NCBI RefSeq assembly: GCF_025215495.1
Contig: NZ_CP104302.1
Span: 3,534,001 to 3,598,000, forward strand
DNA: 64,000 nucleotides
Direction: 5' to 3'
Origin: Mycolicibacterium brumae
GTDB taxonomy: Bacteria; Actinomycetota; Actinomycetes; Mycobacteriales; Mycobacteriaceae
Positions 1 to 8,955 of this stretch are shown in pieces (positions within the stretch are counted from its first letter, which is position 1; each line of letters starts with the position of its first letter). A model generated the notes under the pieces. That model did no database searches, had not been told where the DNA came from, and saw only the letters and a list, made by a program, of their open reading frames with translations. The position numbers were made by a program, and so were the translations under genes.

Positions 1-2408
1 AGGCGCTGCTGGTCACCACCTTCGGCGGGCTGGCGATGCTGGTCGGCATCATCGTGATCGGTGAGCTCGGCGGCAGCTACCTGCTCTCCGATCTGGTCGT
101 CAACCCGCCGACCGGAACCGCGATCAACGCCGCGCTGGTGCTGGTGCTGATCGGCGCGCTGAGCAAATCGGCGATCGTGCCGTGGCACTTCTGGCTGCCC
201 GGCGCGATGGCCGCCCCCACCCCGGTCAGCGCTTATCTGCACGCCGCCGCGATGGTCAAGGCCGGTGTGTACCTGATCGCCCGGATGGCGCCCGGCTTCG
301 CCGACGCCGCGCCGTGGCGGCCGATGATCGTCAGCCTCGGCGTGCTGACCGTGCTGCTGGCGGGCTGGCGCGCGCTGCGGGAATTCGACCTGAAGCTGAT
401 CCTCGCGTTCGGCACCGTCAGCCAGCTCGGCCTGATCGCGGTGCTGGTCGGCATCGGCGGCGGGGACCTGATGCTGGCCGGGCTGGCCATGCTGTGCGCG
501 CACGCCATGTTCAAGGCGACGCTGTTCATGGTGGTCGGGGTGATCGATCACTCCACCGGCACCCGCGACATCCGCAAACTCGCCTGGCTGGGCGCGCGCG
601 CCCCGGCGCTGTTCGCGATCGCCGCGGCCGGCACCGCCAGCATGGCCGCGTTCCCGCCGTTCCTCGGCTTCATCGCCAAGGAAGCGGCGTTCGAGACGCT
701 GCTGCACGACCATTCGCTTGGGGCCTGGGGCCCCTGGGTGCTGGGCCTGCTGGTGATCGGTTCGATGTTCACCACCGCCTACAGCCTGCGCTTCCTGTGG
801 GGCGCGTTCGCCCGCAAGCGGCTGCGCGAGCCGTCGGCGCGCGTCGCCGAGCTGTACCGCCCGACTCCGGCGTTCCTGGCCGCCCCGGCGGTGCTGGCCG
901 CCGCCGGGCTGGTGTTCGGCCTCGCGCCGCAGCTGTTGGAGCGCCTGATCGGCGACTTCCCGGCCAGCCTGCCCGGCCGCACCGACTACCACCTCGCGCT
1001 GTGGCACGGCTTCGGCCTGCCGCTGGCGCTGTCGGCGCTGGTGCTGACGGTCGGCACGCTGGCGTTCGCGGCCCGGGCCCGGCTGCACGATTTCCACCTC
1101 GGCCCCCCGCCGCTGGGCAACGCCGACAAGATTTACGACGCCACCCTGCGCGGGATCGAACGTGTCGCGCTGCGGCTCACCGGCACTACCCAGCGTGGTT
1201 CGCTGCCGATCACCCAGTCGGTGATTCTGCTGACCCTGGTGCTGCTGCCCGGCACGGTGCTGTTCCTGGGCGGCAGGGACCGGCCCGAGCTGGCGCTGTG
1301 GGACGTGCGGCTGCAGCTGGTGGTCGGCGTGTTGATGATCGCCGGCGCGCTGGGCGCGGTGGTGATGCGCAACCGGCTGGCCGCGGTGCTGCTGGTCGGC
1401 CTGACCGGTTATGGCTGCGGCGTCATCTTCGTGCTGCAGGGCGCCCCCGACCTGGCGCTGACCCAGTTCCTGGTGGAGACGCTGACGCTGGTGTTCTTCG
1501 TGCTGGTGCTGCGGGCGCTGCCGGCCGAAACCGACGTCCGCAGCCAACGATTCCGGCTGCCGCGCGCCGTGCTGGCCGCCGGGGTCGGGGTGACTGTCGC
1601 CGGTCTCGCCGCGTTCGCGCTGGCCGCCCGGACCGGGCACAGCATCGCCGAACTGCTGCCCGACGCCGCCTACCTGCGCGGCCACGGCTCCAACACGGTC
1701 AACGTCATCCTGGTCGACATCCGGGCCTGGGACACCCTCGGGGAGATCTCGGTGCTGCTGGTGGCCGCCACCGGGGTGGCCTCGCTGGTGTTCCGGCACC
1801 ACCGCTTCGGCCTGCCGCCGCGGGTTCCCGACCCGGAGGTGGACACCGACCGGGTCCGGGTGGTCCAGGTCCCGGTGCCCTACAGCCCCGCCGTCGGCGA
1901 CATCACCTGGCTGCGCGGCAGCGAGTACCGCGATCCGCGGTACCGCTCGCTGGTGCTGGAGGTCGCGACCCGGTTCATCTTCCCGCTGATCATGGTGCTG
2001 AGCGTGTACTTCTTCTTCACCGGCCACAACACCCCCGGCGGCGGGTTCGCCGGCGGTCTGACCGCGGGTCTGGCTCTGGTGCTGCGTTACCTGGCCGGCG
2101 GCCGCTACGAGCTCGGCGAGACCCTGCCGCTGGACGCCGGGAAGATCCTCGGCGTCGGGTTGAGTCTGGCCGCGGGCACCGCGGTCGCCTCGGTGCTGGT
2201 CGGCGCGCCGGCGCTGTCGTCGGCGCTGATCGAGATCGACCTGCCGGTGCTGGGCCACCTGAAGATGGTGACCGCGTTGTTCTTCGACCTCGGCGTGTAC
2301 CTGATCGTCGTCGGCCTGGTGCTCGACGTGCTGCGCAGCCTCGGCGCGCGCATTGACGTGGAGATCGGCGAATCCGGAACCCGGCGGCACTCGGCGGTGA
2401 CCGGATGA
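1..2408 (+). CDS. mrpA: Mrp-type Na+/H+ antiporter subunit A fused to subunit B (5' partial)
   Basis: Large membrane subunit of the multisubunit cation/proton antiporter (Mrp/Mnh). It is cut at the window start: the reading frame is open from base 3, so about 801 residues are visible. The first half is a NuoL/MrpA-like proton-channel domain with many membrane segments, including the stretch around SKSAIVPWHFWLPGAM and the helix KEAAFETLL. The last ~150 residues (from about FIFPLIMVLSVYFFFTGHN) are an MrpB-like domain, so this is the fused A-B form. The stop overlaps the mrpC ATG by 4 nt. Family assignment is firm; the true start lies upstream of the window. Confidence 0.95.
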   Translation, partial: ALLVTTFGGLAMLVGIIVIGELGGSYLLSDLVVNPPTGTAINAALVLVLIGALSKSAIVPWHFWLPGAMAAPTPVSAYLHAAAMVKAGVYLIARMAPGFADAAPWRPMIVSLGVLTVLLAGWRALREFDLKLILAFGTVSQLGLIAVLVGIGGGDLMLAGLAMLCAHAMFKATLFMVVGVIDHSTGTRDIRKLAWLGARAPALFAIAAAGTASMAAFPPFLGFIAKEAAFETLLHDHSLGAWGPWVLGLLVIGSMFTTAYSLRFLWGAFARKRLREPSARVAELYRPTPAFLAAPAVLAAAGLVFGLAPQLLERLIGDFPASLPGRTDYHLALWHGFGLPLALSALVLTVGTLAFAARARLHDFHLGPPPLGNADKIYDATLRGIERVALRLTGTTQRGSLPITQSVILLTLVLLPGTVLFLGGRDRPELALWDVRLQLVVGVLMIAGALGAVVMRNRLAAVLLVGLTGYGCGVIFVLQGAPDLALTQFLVETLTLVFFVLVLRALPAETDVRSQRFRLPRAVLAAGVGVTVAGLAAFALAARTGHSIAELLPDAAYLRGHGSNTVNVILVDIRAWDTLGEISVLLVAATGVASLVFRHHRFGLPPRVPDPEVDTDRVRVVQVPVPYSPAVGDITWLRGSEYRDPRYRSLVLEVATRFIFPLIMVLSVYFFFTGHNTPGGGFAGGLTAGLALVLRYLAGGRYELGETLPLDAGKILGVGLSLAAGTAVASVLVGAPALSSALIEIDLPVLGHLKMVTALFFDLGVYLIVVGLVLDVLRSLGARIDVEIGESGTRRHSAVTG

Positions 2409-2878
2409 CCGTCTACATCGTGTCGCTGGTGCTGATCGCCGTACTCGTCTCGTGCGGGGTGTACCTGCTGCTGGAACGCAACCTGACCCGCATCCTGCTG
2501 GGCTTGCTGCTACTCGGCAACGGGTTCAACCTGCTGATCCTGACCGCGGGCGGCAAAGCCGGCAGCCCGCCGATCTACGGCCGTGGCAGCGCCGGCGAGG
2601 ACACCGTCGCCGACCCGCTGGCCCAGGCGATGATCCTCACCGCGATCGTCATCACCATGGGCGTGGCGGCGTTCGTGCTGGCCCTGACCTACCGCGCCTA
2701 CCGACTGACCACCGCCGACGCCGTCGAGGACGACACCGAGGACACCAGGGTCGCCCGGTCCGCCGAGGAGGGCCAGATCCGCGAGTCCGACGACGAGGGC
2801 CTGGAGCCGGTCACCCACCCCGACACCGACGAGCCCGACGAGCTCGACGCGCTGCCCGGACGGGAGGGATCCCGATGA
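2405..2878 (+). CDS. mrpC: Mrp antiporter subunit C
   Basis: A 157-residue NuoK-like subunit of the Mrp complex. Three membrane helices fill residues ~1-105, with the typical sequence LLERNLTRILLGLLLLGN and the loop DPLAQAMILTAIVI. An acidic hydrophilic tail of about 50 residues follows and should lie in the cytoplasm. The ATG overlaps the mrpA stop and its own TGA overlaps the mrpD ATG, each in an ATGA arrangement, so translation is probably coupled along the operon. Confidence 0.95.
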   Translation: MTVYIVSLVLIAVLVSCGVYLLLERNLTRILLGLLLLGNGFNLLILTAGGKAGSPPIYGRGSAGEDTVADPLAQAMILTAIVITMGVAAFVLALTYRAYRLTTADAVEDDTEDTRVARSAEEGQIRESDDEGLEPVTHPDTDEPDELDALPGREGSR

Positions 2879-4482
2879 CCGGCCCGCAGTTGGCGCAGCT
2901 GCTGATCCCGCTGCCGGTGCTGATCCCACTGCTCGGGGCGGCGCTGACCCTGATCGGCAGCCGCCGGCCGCGCTACCAGCGGCTGATCACCCTGGTCGCG
3001 CTGACCGCGGTGACCGCGGTCTGCGGAGTGCTGCTGTACCTGACCGACCAGCACGGGACGCTGGTGCTGCAAGTCGGCGGCTGGGGCCAGTCCGAGACCG
3101 GCTACGGCCCGCTGGGCATCAGCCTGGTGGTCGACCGGCTGGCGGCCCTGATGCTGGTGGTCTCCACCATCGTGCTGTTGCTGGTGGTGGTCTACGCCAT
3201 CGGCCAGGGTCTGCGCGACGGCGACGACAAGCAACCCGTGTCGATCTTCCTGCCCACCTACCTGGTGCTGTCGGCGGGTGTCTGCAATGCGTTCCTGGCC
3301 GGCGACCTGTTCAACCTGTTCGTCGGGTTCGAGGTGCTGCTGACCGCGAGTTTCGTGCTGCTGACCATCGGCGGCAGCGCGGACCGGGTGCGGGCCGGCA
3401 TCTCCTACGTGATGGTGTCGATGGTGTCGTCGCTGATCTTCCTGTTCGGCATCGCGCTGGTGTACGCGGCGACCGGCACGCTGAACATGGCCGAACTGGC
3501 GGTTCGCCTGGGCGGCGTCGCCGACGGCACCCGGATGGCGCTGTTCGCGGTGCTGCTGGTGGCGTTCGGCATCAAGGCGGCGGTGTTCCCGCTGTCGGCC
3601 TGGCTGCCGGACTCCTACCCCACCGCCCCGGCGCCGGTCACTGCGGTGTTCGCCGGCCTGCTGACCAAGGTCGGCGTGTACGCCATCATCCGCGCGCACT
3701 CGCTGCTGTTCCCGAACGGTTCGATGGACAAAGTGCTGCTGGTGGCGGCGCTGCTGACCATGATCATCGGGATCCTGGGCGCGGTGGTGCAGACCGACAT
3801 CAAGCGTCTACTGTCGTTCACCCTGATCAGCCACATCGGCTACATGGTGTTCGGCATCGCGCTGTCCTCCCGGCTGGGGATGGCCGGCGCGATCTACTAC
3901 GTCGCGCACCACATCATCGTGCAGACCACGTTGTTCCTGGTGGTGGGCCTGATCGAACGCCAGGCCGGGGCGTCGACGCTGCGCCGCCTCGGTGGGTTGG
4001 CCGCGGCCAGCCCGCTGCTGGCGTTCGTGTTCGTGGTGCCCGCCCTGAACCTCGGCGGCATCCCGCCGTTCTCCGGTTTCATCGGCAAGGTCGCGCTGCT
4101 GGAAGCCGGCACCCAGGACGGCTCGGTGCTGGCCTGGGCGCTGGTGGCCGGCAGCGTCATCACCAGCCTGCTGACGCTGTGGGTGGTGACGCGGGTCTGG
4201 ACCAAGGCGTTCTGGCGGGCCCGGGTGGACGCGCCAGACGGCGAGATGGCCATGGCCACCCCGTCGGCGCTGCTGTTCAACTCCGACGACGTGGAGTTCG
4301 CCGACCGCGACGACGTCGGCCGGATGCCGGCGGGCATGGTGGTGCCGACCATGGCGCTGATCGCCGTCGGCCTGGCGCTGACGGTGTTCGCCGGGCCGAT
4401 CTTCGGCTACGCCGAACGCGCCGCGGACGAGATCATGGACCGCGGCGAATACATCAGCGCCGTGCTGGGAGGCCCACCGTGA
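2875..4482 (+). CDS. mrpD: Mrp antiporter subunit D
   Basis: A 535-residue NuoM/NuoN-like proton-translocating subunit with about 14 membrane helices. The conserved membrane glutamate is seen in NLFVGFEVLL (about E153), and lysine-containing helices occur in the middle (FGIKAAVFPLSAWLPDSYP). The ATG at 2875 is inside the mrpC stop region (ATGA). A longer reading frame runs upstream on the same strand but only covers mrpC in another frame, so the ATG at 2875 is preferred. The last codons overlap the GTG start of mrpE. Confidence 0.95.
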   Translation: MTGPQLAQLLIPLPVLIPLLGAALTLIGSRRPRYQRLITLVALTAVTAVCGVLLYLTDQHGTLVLQVGGWGQSETGYGPLGISLVVDRLAALMLVVSTIVLLLVVVYAIGQGLRDGDDKQPVSIFLPTYLVLSAGVCNAFLAGDLFNLFVGFEVLLTASFVLLTIGGSADRVRAGISYVMVSMVSSLIFLFGIALVYAATGTLNMAELAVRLGGVADGTRMALFAVLLVAFGIKAAVFPLSAWLPDSYPTAPAPVTAVFAGLLTKVGVYAIIRAHSLLFPNGSMDKVLLVAALLTMIIGILGAVVQTDIKRLLSFTLISHIGYMVFGIALSSRLGMAGAIYYVAHHIIVQTTLFLVVGLIERQAGASTLRRLGGLAAASPLLAFVFVVPALNLGGIPPFSGFIGKVALLEAGTQDGSVLAWALVAGSVITSLLTLWVVTRVWTKAFWRARVDAPDGEMAMATPSALLFNSDDVEFADRDDVGRMPAGMVVPTMALIAVGLALTVFAGPIFGYAERAADEIMDRGEYISAVLGGPP

Positions 4483-5054
4483 TCCGGGAGGATATGCGCC
4501 GCCGCGGACTGCGGGTCGGGATGATCGCCTGGCTGGTCGCGGTCTGGGTGCTGCTGTGGGGTTCGGTGTCCTGGGCCAACCTGCTCAGTGGCCTGGTGGT
4601 GGCGCTGCTGATCAGCTACCTGCTGCCGTTGCCGCCGGTGCCGGTGGAAAGCCGGGTGCGCCCGCTCGGAGTGCTGGCGCTGATCGGCTACGTGACCTGG
4701 AGCCTGATCTGGTCGTCAACGCAGATGGCCTGGCTGGCGGTGAAGCCCGGCAAGGCGCCGTTGAACGCGGTGCTGCGGGCGCACTTGAACATCAAGTCCG
4801 ATCTGATGCTGGCGCTGGCGGTCAACATCGTGAACCTGACTCCGGGCACCATCGTGCTGGAGATCGACCAGGTTCGGCGCATCGTCTACGTGCATGTGAT
4901 CAATGTCGGCACGCAGCGCGCCGTCGGGCATTTCTACCGGCAGATCGCCGCGGTGGAGCGACGGGTGAACGGAGCCTTCCCGCCGCTGAACCCGTCGCCG
5001 TCCTCGTCCTCGTCGCCGCCGTCGTCGTCGTCGTCGGAAGTGGAGGCTCAGTGA
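4479..5054 (+). CDS. mrpE: Mrp antiporter subunit E
   Basis: A 191-residue Mrp subunit E with two or three N-terminal membrane helices and the family's cytoplasmic domain (NIVNLTPGTIVLEID and YVHVINVG are typical). The GTG start at 4479 overlaps the mrpD stop; an in-frame ATG at 4494 is an alternative. The C-terminus is a serine/proline run (PSSSSSPPSSSSSEVEAQ) that is not part of the usual fold and looks like a recent low-complexity extension. A 55-nt gap separates it from mrpF. Confidence 0.93.
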   Translation: MIREDMRRRGLRVGMIAWLVAVWVLLWGSVSWANLLSGLVVALLISYLLPLPPVPVESRVRPLGVLALIGYVTWSLIWSSTQMAWLAVKPGKAPLNAVLRAHLNIKSDLMLALAVNIVNLTPGTIVLEIDQVRRIVYVHVINVGTQRAVGHFYRQIAAVERRVNGAFPPLNPSPSSSSSPPSSSSSEVEAQ

Positions 5055-5109
5055 GCACCGCGAGCCGACGATGCGCGGCGGGGCACCAGCCCCGAGGAGG
5101 AGCGAGCGC

Positions 5110-5400
5110 ATGAGCACCGTTTTCGCCATCGCCGCGGTGATGATGACGCTTGCCGCGGTGTTGACCATGTACCGGCTGCTTGCCGGGCCGAGCACCCTGG
5201 ACCGCCTGGTCGCCCTAGACACCCTGATCGCGGTGACCATGGGGTCGATCGGGGTGTGGGCGGCGTACAGCCACGACACCACCGTCACCTACAGCCTCGC
5301 CGCGCTGGCCCTGATCAGCTTCGTCGGCTCGGTCAGCATCGCCCGCTTCCGAGTGCCCGACACCGTCGACCCGCTGGACCGCGACGGAGGACGCCCATGA
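5110..5400 (+). CDS. mrpF: Mrp antiporter subunit F
   Basis: A 96-residue subunit with three membrane helices, containing the family sequence RLLAGPSTLDRLVALDTL. The ATG at 5110 is chosen because a strong GAGGAGG ribosome-binding site lies just upstream. An earlier in-frame ATG at 5071 would add an arginine-rich peptide not seen in the family. It overlaps mrpG by 4 nt (ATGA). As in other Mrp operons, F and G are the last small subunits. Confidence 0.94.
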   Translation: MSTVFAIAAVMMTLAAVLTMYRLLAGPSTLDRLVALDTLIAVTMGSIGVWAAYSHDTTVTYSLAALALISFVGSVSIARFRVPDTVDPLDRDGGRP

Positions 5401-5720
5401 GCGTCACCGACATCATCAGCTCGGTGCTGATCCTGAGCGGATCGGCGCTGGGGCTGACCGCGGCGATCGGCATCGTGCGCTTCCGCGACACCCTGTCGAG
5501 GATGCACTCGGCGACCAAACCCCAGACCCTGGGCCTGTTGCTGGTGCTGGCCGGCGCGGCGATTCAGCTGCTGGGCAATTCCGATGTCGGCATGCTGATC
5601 CTGACCGGGATGTTCACCCTGATCACCGCGCCGGTGGTCGCGCAGCGCGTCGGCCAGCTCGCCTACCGGGAGCAGAACCTCAAGGACCGACTCACCCTGG
5701 ACGAGATGGACGACCGGTAG
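5397..5720 (+). CDS. mrpG: Mrp antiporter subunit G
   Basis: A 107-residue subunit G with three membrane segments and the family hallmark GIVRFRDTLSRMHSATKPQT in the loop after the first helix. It completes the order A(B)-C-D-E-F-G. The ATG at 5397 overlaps the mrpF stop. The complex exports Na+ (and possibly other monovalent cations) in exchange for protons, which supports alkali and salt tolerance. Transcription runs into the repeat-rich region at 5786-6089, which may terminate it. Confidence 0.95.
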   Translation: MSVTDIISSVLILSGSALGLTAAIGIVRFRDTLSRMHSATKPQTLGLLLVLAGAAIQLLGNSDVGMLILTGMFTLITAPVVAQRVGQLAYREQNLKDRLTLDEMDDR

Positions 5721-5785
5721 GTCGCGGGGGCTTCGGGCTGGCGGGCTTTCGGCTGCGCGGCTGTGGGCTGGCGGGGTGGCTGCGC

Positions 5786-6089
5786 GCATCGAGTGAGAAA
5801 TCAGGTACTTCAGTGAGAAGTGGCGGCGGGGCCGGTCATCGAGTGAGGAACCAGGTACGTCAGTGAGACCTCAGGGATGCAAGTGAGACACCAGGGCGGC
5901 GATCTTCATCGAGTGAGAATCTAGGGACACGTTGTTCGAGTAACCCCCACCCGCATGTCTCACTCAATGAAGAACCCCGCCCTCACGTCTCACCGAGCTA
6001 CCTCAGTTCTCAAACGCCTACCTGGCGCCTCACTCGATGACCGGCCGCGCCACCAGTTCTCACGAACCGCCATCACGCCTCACTCGATT
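5786..6089. repeat. Long mirror-symmetric repeat of GTGAG words on a ten-base grid
   Basis: This ~300-bp element fills most of the gene-free stretch 5721-6181 between two convergent genes. GTGAG occurs on the plus strand at 5793, 5813, 5843, 5863, 5883 and 5913. Its complement CTCAC (once CTCAA) occurs at 5959, 5989, 6009, 6029, 6059 and 6079. Read from either outer edge, the spacings are 20, 30, 20, 20 and 30 bases, an exact mirror. The arms also match between the words: GGCCGGTCATCGAGTGAGG is present in both arms in opposite orientation. Most words are followed by AGG a few bases later. The element would form a long imperfect hairpin. The function is unknown. The rest of 5721-6181 shows nothing I can name. 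Confidence 0.85.
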
Positions 6090-6181
6090 CGCAGGCCGCG
6101 GCGAACTTCACCCGCGCGTTCGGCGCCACACTGACGTCCGCAAACTTCAAACGGACCCCCCGCGCCCCCGAAGGCAAACGC

Positions 6182-7081
6182 TCAGCGGCGCCACGGCTCG
6201 TAGGCCCGAGGGTCCTCGACGGGCTCGATGTGAATGGTCGGCACCAGCCCGTCGACGGCGCCGCGCAGCCGGGATTCGACCTCCTCGGCGAGGTCGTGAC
6301 TGCGTTGCACGAGCCAGGCACCCGGCACCAACATGTGCAACTGCGCGAAGCTGTGCCGGCCGGACACCCGGGTGCGGACATCGTGGAACTCGACCTCGTC
6401 GCTGCGGAACTCGTTGAGCACCGCCTCGATGGCGGCCAGATCCTCGTCGGGCACGGCGGTGTCCATGAGCCCGGCGGTGGAGTGGCGGACCAGCGAGAAT
6501 CCGATCACCAGGATGTTGACGGCGACGGCGATCGCCACCACGGCGTCCAGCCACAGCCAGCCGGTGACCGCGACGAGCCCGACGCCGATGATCACCCCGG
6601 CGGTGGTCCACACATCGGTCATCAGGTGCTTGCCGTCGGCCTCCAGCGCCATCGACCGGTGCCGGCGCCCGGTCCGGATGAGCAGCACCGCGACGCCCCC
6701 GTTGACGGCGCTGGCCAGCACGGAGATCAGCAGGCCGACGCCCACCTGCTCGAGTTCGCGCGGGTGGGCCAGTCGGTCGACGGCGCTGACGATGATGACC
6801 GTCGCAACGACGGCGATCATCAGGCCTTCGATGGTGGCCGCGAAGTACTCGCTCTTGAAGTAGCCGAAGTTGCGGCGGGCATCCGGCGGGCGGGCGGCGA
6901 TCTTCAGCGCGATGAAGGCGATGACGGCGGCGACCAGGTTCACCACCGACTCCGCGGCGTCCGACAGCAGGCCGACGGATCCGGTGAGCTGCCAGGCGGC
7001 GGTCTTCAGAGCGATCGTCACGACTGCGGCAGCGATGCTGATCAGCGCCCAGCGGCTCAGATCGCGGCCCGGGGATTCCAT
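6182..7081 (-). CDS. Cation diffusion facilitator (CDF) metal efflux protein
   Basis: A 299-residue CDF transporter: six membrane helices (residues ~10-195) followed by a ~90-residue cytoplasmic metal-sensing domain. By comparison with the FieF site, helix 2 supplies D41 (in LLSDAAES) but carries Ser at the position of the second Asp, while helix 5 supplies H152 and D156 (HLMTD). Metal specificity cannot be told from sequence alone; Zn, Fe or Mn are possible. The ATG at 7081 is preferred, and an in-frame GTG at 7099 would add six residues. It is convergent with mrpG across the repeat region. Confidence 0.85.
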   Translation of the reverse strand: MESPGRDLSRWALISIAAAVVTIALKTAAWQLTGSVGLLSDAAESVVNLVAAVIAFIALKIAARPPDARRNFGYFKSEYFAATIEGLMIAVVATVIIVSAVDRLAHPRELEQVGVGLLISVLASAVNGGVAVLLIRTGRRHRSMALEADGKHLMTDVWTTAGVIIGVGLVAVTGWLWLDAVVAIAVAVNILVIGFSLVRHSTAGLMDTAVPDEDLAAIEAVLNEFRSDEVEFHDVRTRVSGRHSFAQLHMLVPGAWLVQRSHDLAEEVESRLRGAVDGLVPTIHIEPVEDPRAYEPWRR

Positions 7082-7190
7082 CGCTTCATCGTCGCGCACC
7101 GCGGGAGGTGGCGCCGACTCAGGTTGTCCTCACCGGTCGGGTGCGGAATCGCTGGCCGGATCCGGCCATCGCAGGCTCGGTAGGCTCGGC

Positions 7191-7817
7191 CTACTCCTCC
7201 GAAAGCTGGAATCTCACCAGGTCGGACACCGTCTCGACGGCCTCGCGCAGCACCGCCAGTCGCTCGACCGGTCCCGGCGCGGCGAGCACCGCATAGCGGT
7301 CGGCCGGGCCGATCGGCACCCGGGCGGCCAGATCGAAGAGCCGCTGCCCGTCGTCGCCGGCGCCGGTCCCGAGCACCTCGGCGCGGCGGCGCAGCCGGAA
7401 TCCCCGTACCCCGGCGATGGTCTGCAGCAGGGCCCAGATGTCGTCTTCGAGGCGCGCGAGGTCAGCGGCCGACACCGACGCGGGCGGATCCGGCCAGGCT
7501 TGGGTGTCCGCCACCGGATAGGGATTGTCCGGCAGCCAGCGCAGCACCCGAATGCGCTGGGTCAGCGCGCAATTCAGCGAATAGCGGCCATCGCCGTGCG
7601 CGACGTGCGAGGTGATCCGGGCCAGCACCCCGACGTCGTTGCGCCGGTCACCGCCGCCGACCTCGGCGCCCGCGGCGATCAGCACCACCCCGAAGCGGCC
7701 ATCACCGGCCAGGCAGTGCGAGACCAACTCCGAGTACCGCGGCTCGAAGATCCGCAGCGGCAGTGTCTCGCCCGGCAGCAACGCCGACTGCAGCGGAAAC
7801 ATCGGCGTCGGCGGCAT
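7191..7817 (-). CDS. LON substrate-binding-domain protein
   Basis: A 208-residue stand-alone LON N-terminal (substrate-recognition) domain without the ATPase and protease parts. Typical features are MFPLQSALLPGETLPLRIFEPRY at the N-terminus and GRFGVVLI. The orthologue in M. tuberculosis is Rv0434, which also sits beside the glutamate-cysteine ligase-like gene and sodC. It begins 4 nt after the ligase stop codon, so the two are probably co-transcribed. The biochemical role is not established. Confidence 0.85.
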   Translation of the reverse strand: MPPTPMFPLQSALLPGETLPLRIFEPRYSELVSHCLAGDGRFGVVLIAAGAEVGGGDRRNDVGVLARITSHVAHGDGRYSLNCALTQRIRVLRWLPDNPYPVADTQAWPDPPASVSAADLARLEDDIWALLQTIAGVRGFRLRRRAEVLGTGAGDDGQRLFDLAARVPIGPADRYAVLAAPGPVERLAVLREAVETVSDLVRFQLSEE

Positions 7818-7821
7818 GGCG

Positions 7822-8955
7822 CTACAGGTCCAGCTCGCCGATCAGCGCGTCGACGACGGCCCGAAGGTCGCCCTCGTGTTCCTCGGAGACCCGTCGCTGC
7901 CGCTGGTAGGAGCCTCCGGTGCGCGGGATATCCGCGACGGAGCGCAACTCGTCGGCGCAGTCCAGCGAGCGCGCGATCGGCTCCAGCCGGGTCAGCAGGT
8001 CGTCGAGGTCCTCGGTGACCAGGCGCTCATTGCTGTCGGCGTCCAGGATGATGACGGCGTCCAGGCCGTAGCGGGCCGCGCGCCACTTGTTCTCCTGCAC
8101 ATGCCACGGCGGCATCGTCGGGAGTTCCTCGCCGGCGTCCAGGCGCCGGTCGAGGTCGACGATCAGGCAGTGCGTCAGCGCCACCAGCGCGGAGAGCTCG
8201 CGCAGATTGGACACCCCGTCGAAGATCCGGACCTCGATGGTGCCCAGGTGCGGCGACGGCCTGATGTCCCAACGGATCTCGTTGATGTGGTCGATGATGC
8301 CGGTCTTCTTCTGGTCGCCGACGAAGCCCTCGAACTCGCTCCAGGTCTGGAACTGGAACGGCAGGCCCGCGGTCGGCAACTGCTGGAACATCATCGCGCG
8401 GTTGCTCGCATAGCCGGTGTCCTCGTGCTCCCACCACGGCGACGACGCGGACAGCGCCAGCAGGTGGGGGTACTGGTTGAGCAGGGAGGAGATGATCGGC
8501 ATCACCTTGTGCGCCGAGGACACCCCGACGTGCACGTGCACGCCCCAGATCAGCATCTGCCGGCCCCACCACTGGGTGCGGTTGATCAGCTCGGCGTACC
8601 GCGGGCCCTCGGTCAGTTCCTGGGCCTCCCACTGCGCGAACGGGTGGGTGCCCGCGCAGAACAGCTCCATGCCATTGTTGCGCACCACGTTCCGCACCAC
8701 CTGGAGGGTGGAGCGCAGGTCCGCCATCGCGGCCGGCACGGTGTCACAGACCCCGGTGACGACCTCGATGGTGTTGCGCAGCAACTCCTTGTGCACATGC
8801 GGGTTCTCGCCGATCTCGGCGATCACCGAGGCGGCCTGATTGGACAGGTCGCGCGTCTGGGCGTCGACGAGGGCGAACTCCCACTCCACGCCCAGCGTGG
8901 GCCGCGGGGACCCCTCGAAGGGGATGCGTTCGACGTTAGCCGGCGCTGATGACAC
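7822..8955 (-). CDS. Carboxylate-amine ligase, glutamate-cysteine ligase type 2 (YbdK) family
   Basis: A 377-residue ATP-dependent ligase of the GCS2/YbdK family, orthologous to Rv0433 (376 aa). Signature stretches are [15 protein letters not shown] near the N-terminus, GVHVHVG, and [17 protein letters not shown]. Family members join glutamate to an amine such as cysteine, but the mycobacterial substrate is not established. Mycobacteria make mycothiol rather than glutathione. The GTG at 8955 is chosen because it gives the family length; it overlaps the end of sodC by 20 nt. The open frame extends to 9003. Confidence 0.85.
   Translation of the reverse strand: MSSAPANVERIPFEGSPRPTLGVEWEFALVDAQTRDLSNQAASVIAEIGENPHVHKELLRNTIEVVTGVCDTVPAAMADLRSTLQVVRNVVRNNGMELFCAGTHPFAQWEAQELTEGPRYAELINRTQWWGRQMLIWGVHVHVGVSSAHKVMPIISSLLNQYPHLLALSASSPWWEHEDTGYASNRAMMFQQLPTAGLPFQFQTWSEFEGFVGDQKKTGIIDHINEIRWDIRPSPHLGTIEVRIFDGVSNLRELSALVALTHCLIVDLDRRLDAGEELPTMPPWHVQENKWRAARYGLDAVIILDADSNERLVTEDLDDLLTRLEPIARSLDCADELRSVADIPRTGGSYQRQRRVSEEHEGDLRAVVDALIGELDL

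Noticed and set aside
5786..6089. A CRISPR array
   Set aside because: The repeated words are only ~5-7 bases, occur in both orientations as a mirror, and the gaps are 20 or 30 bases with related sequence; no cas genes are near.
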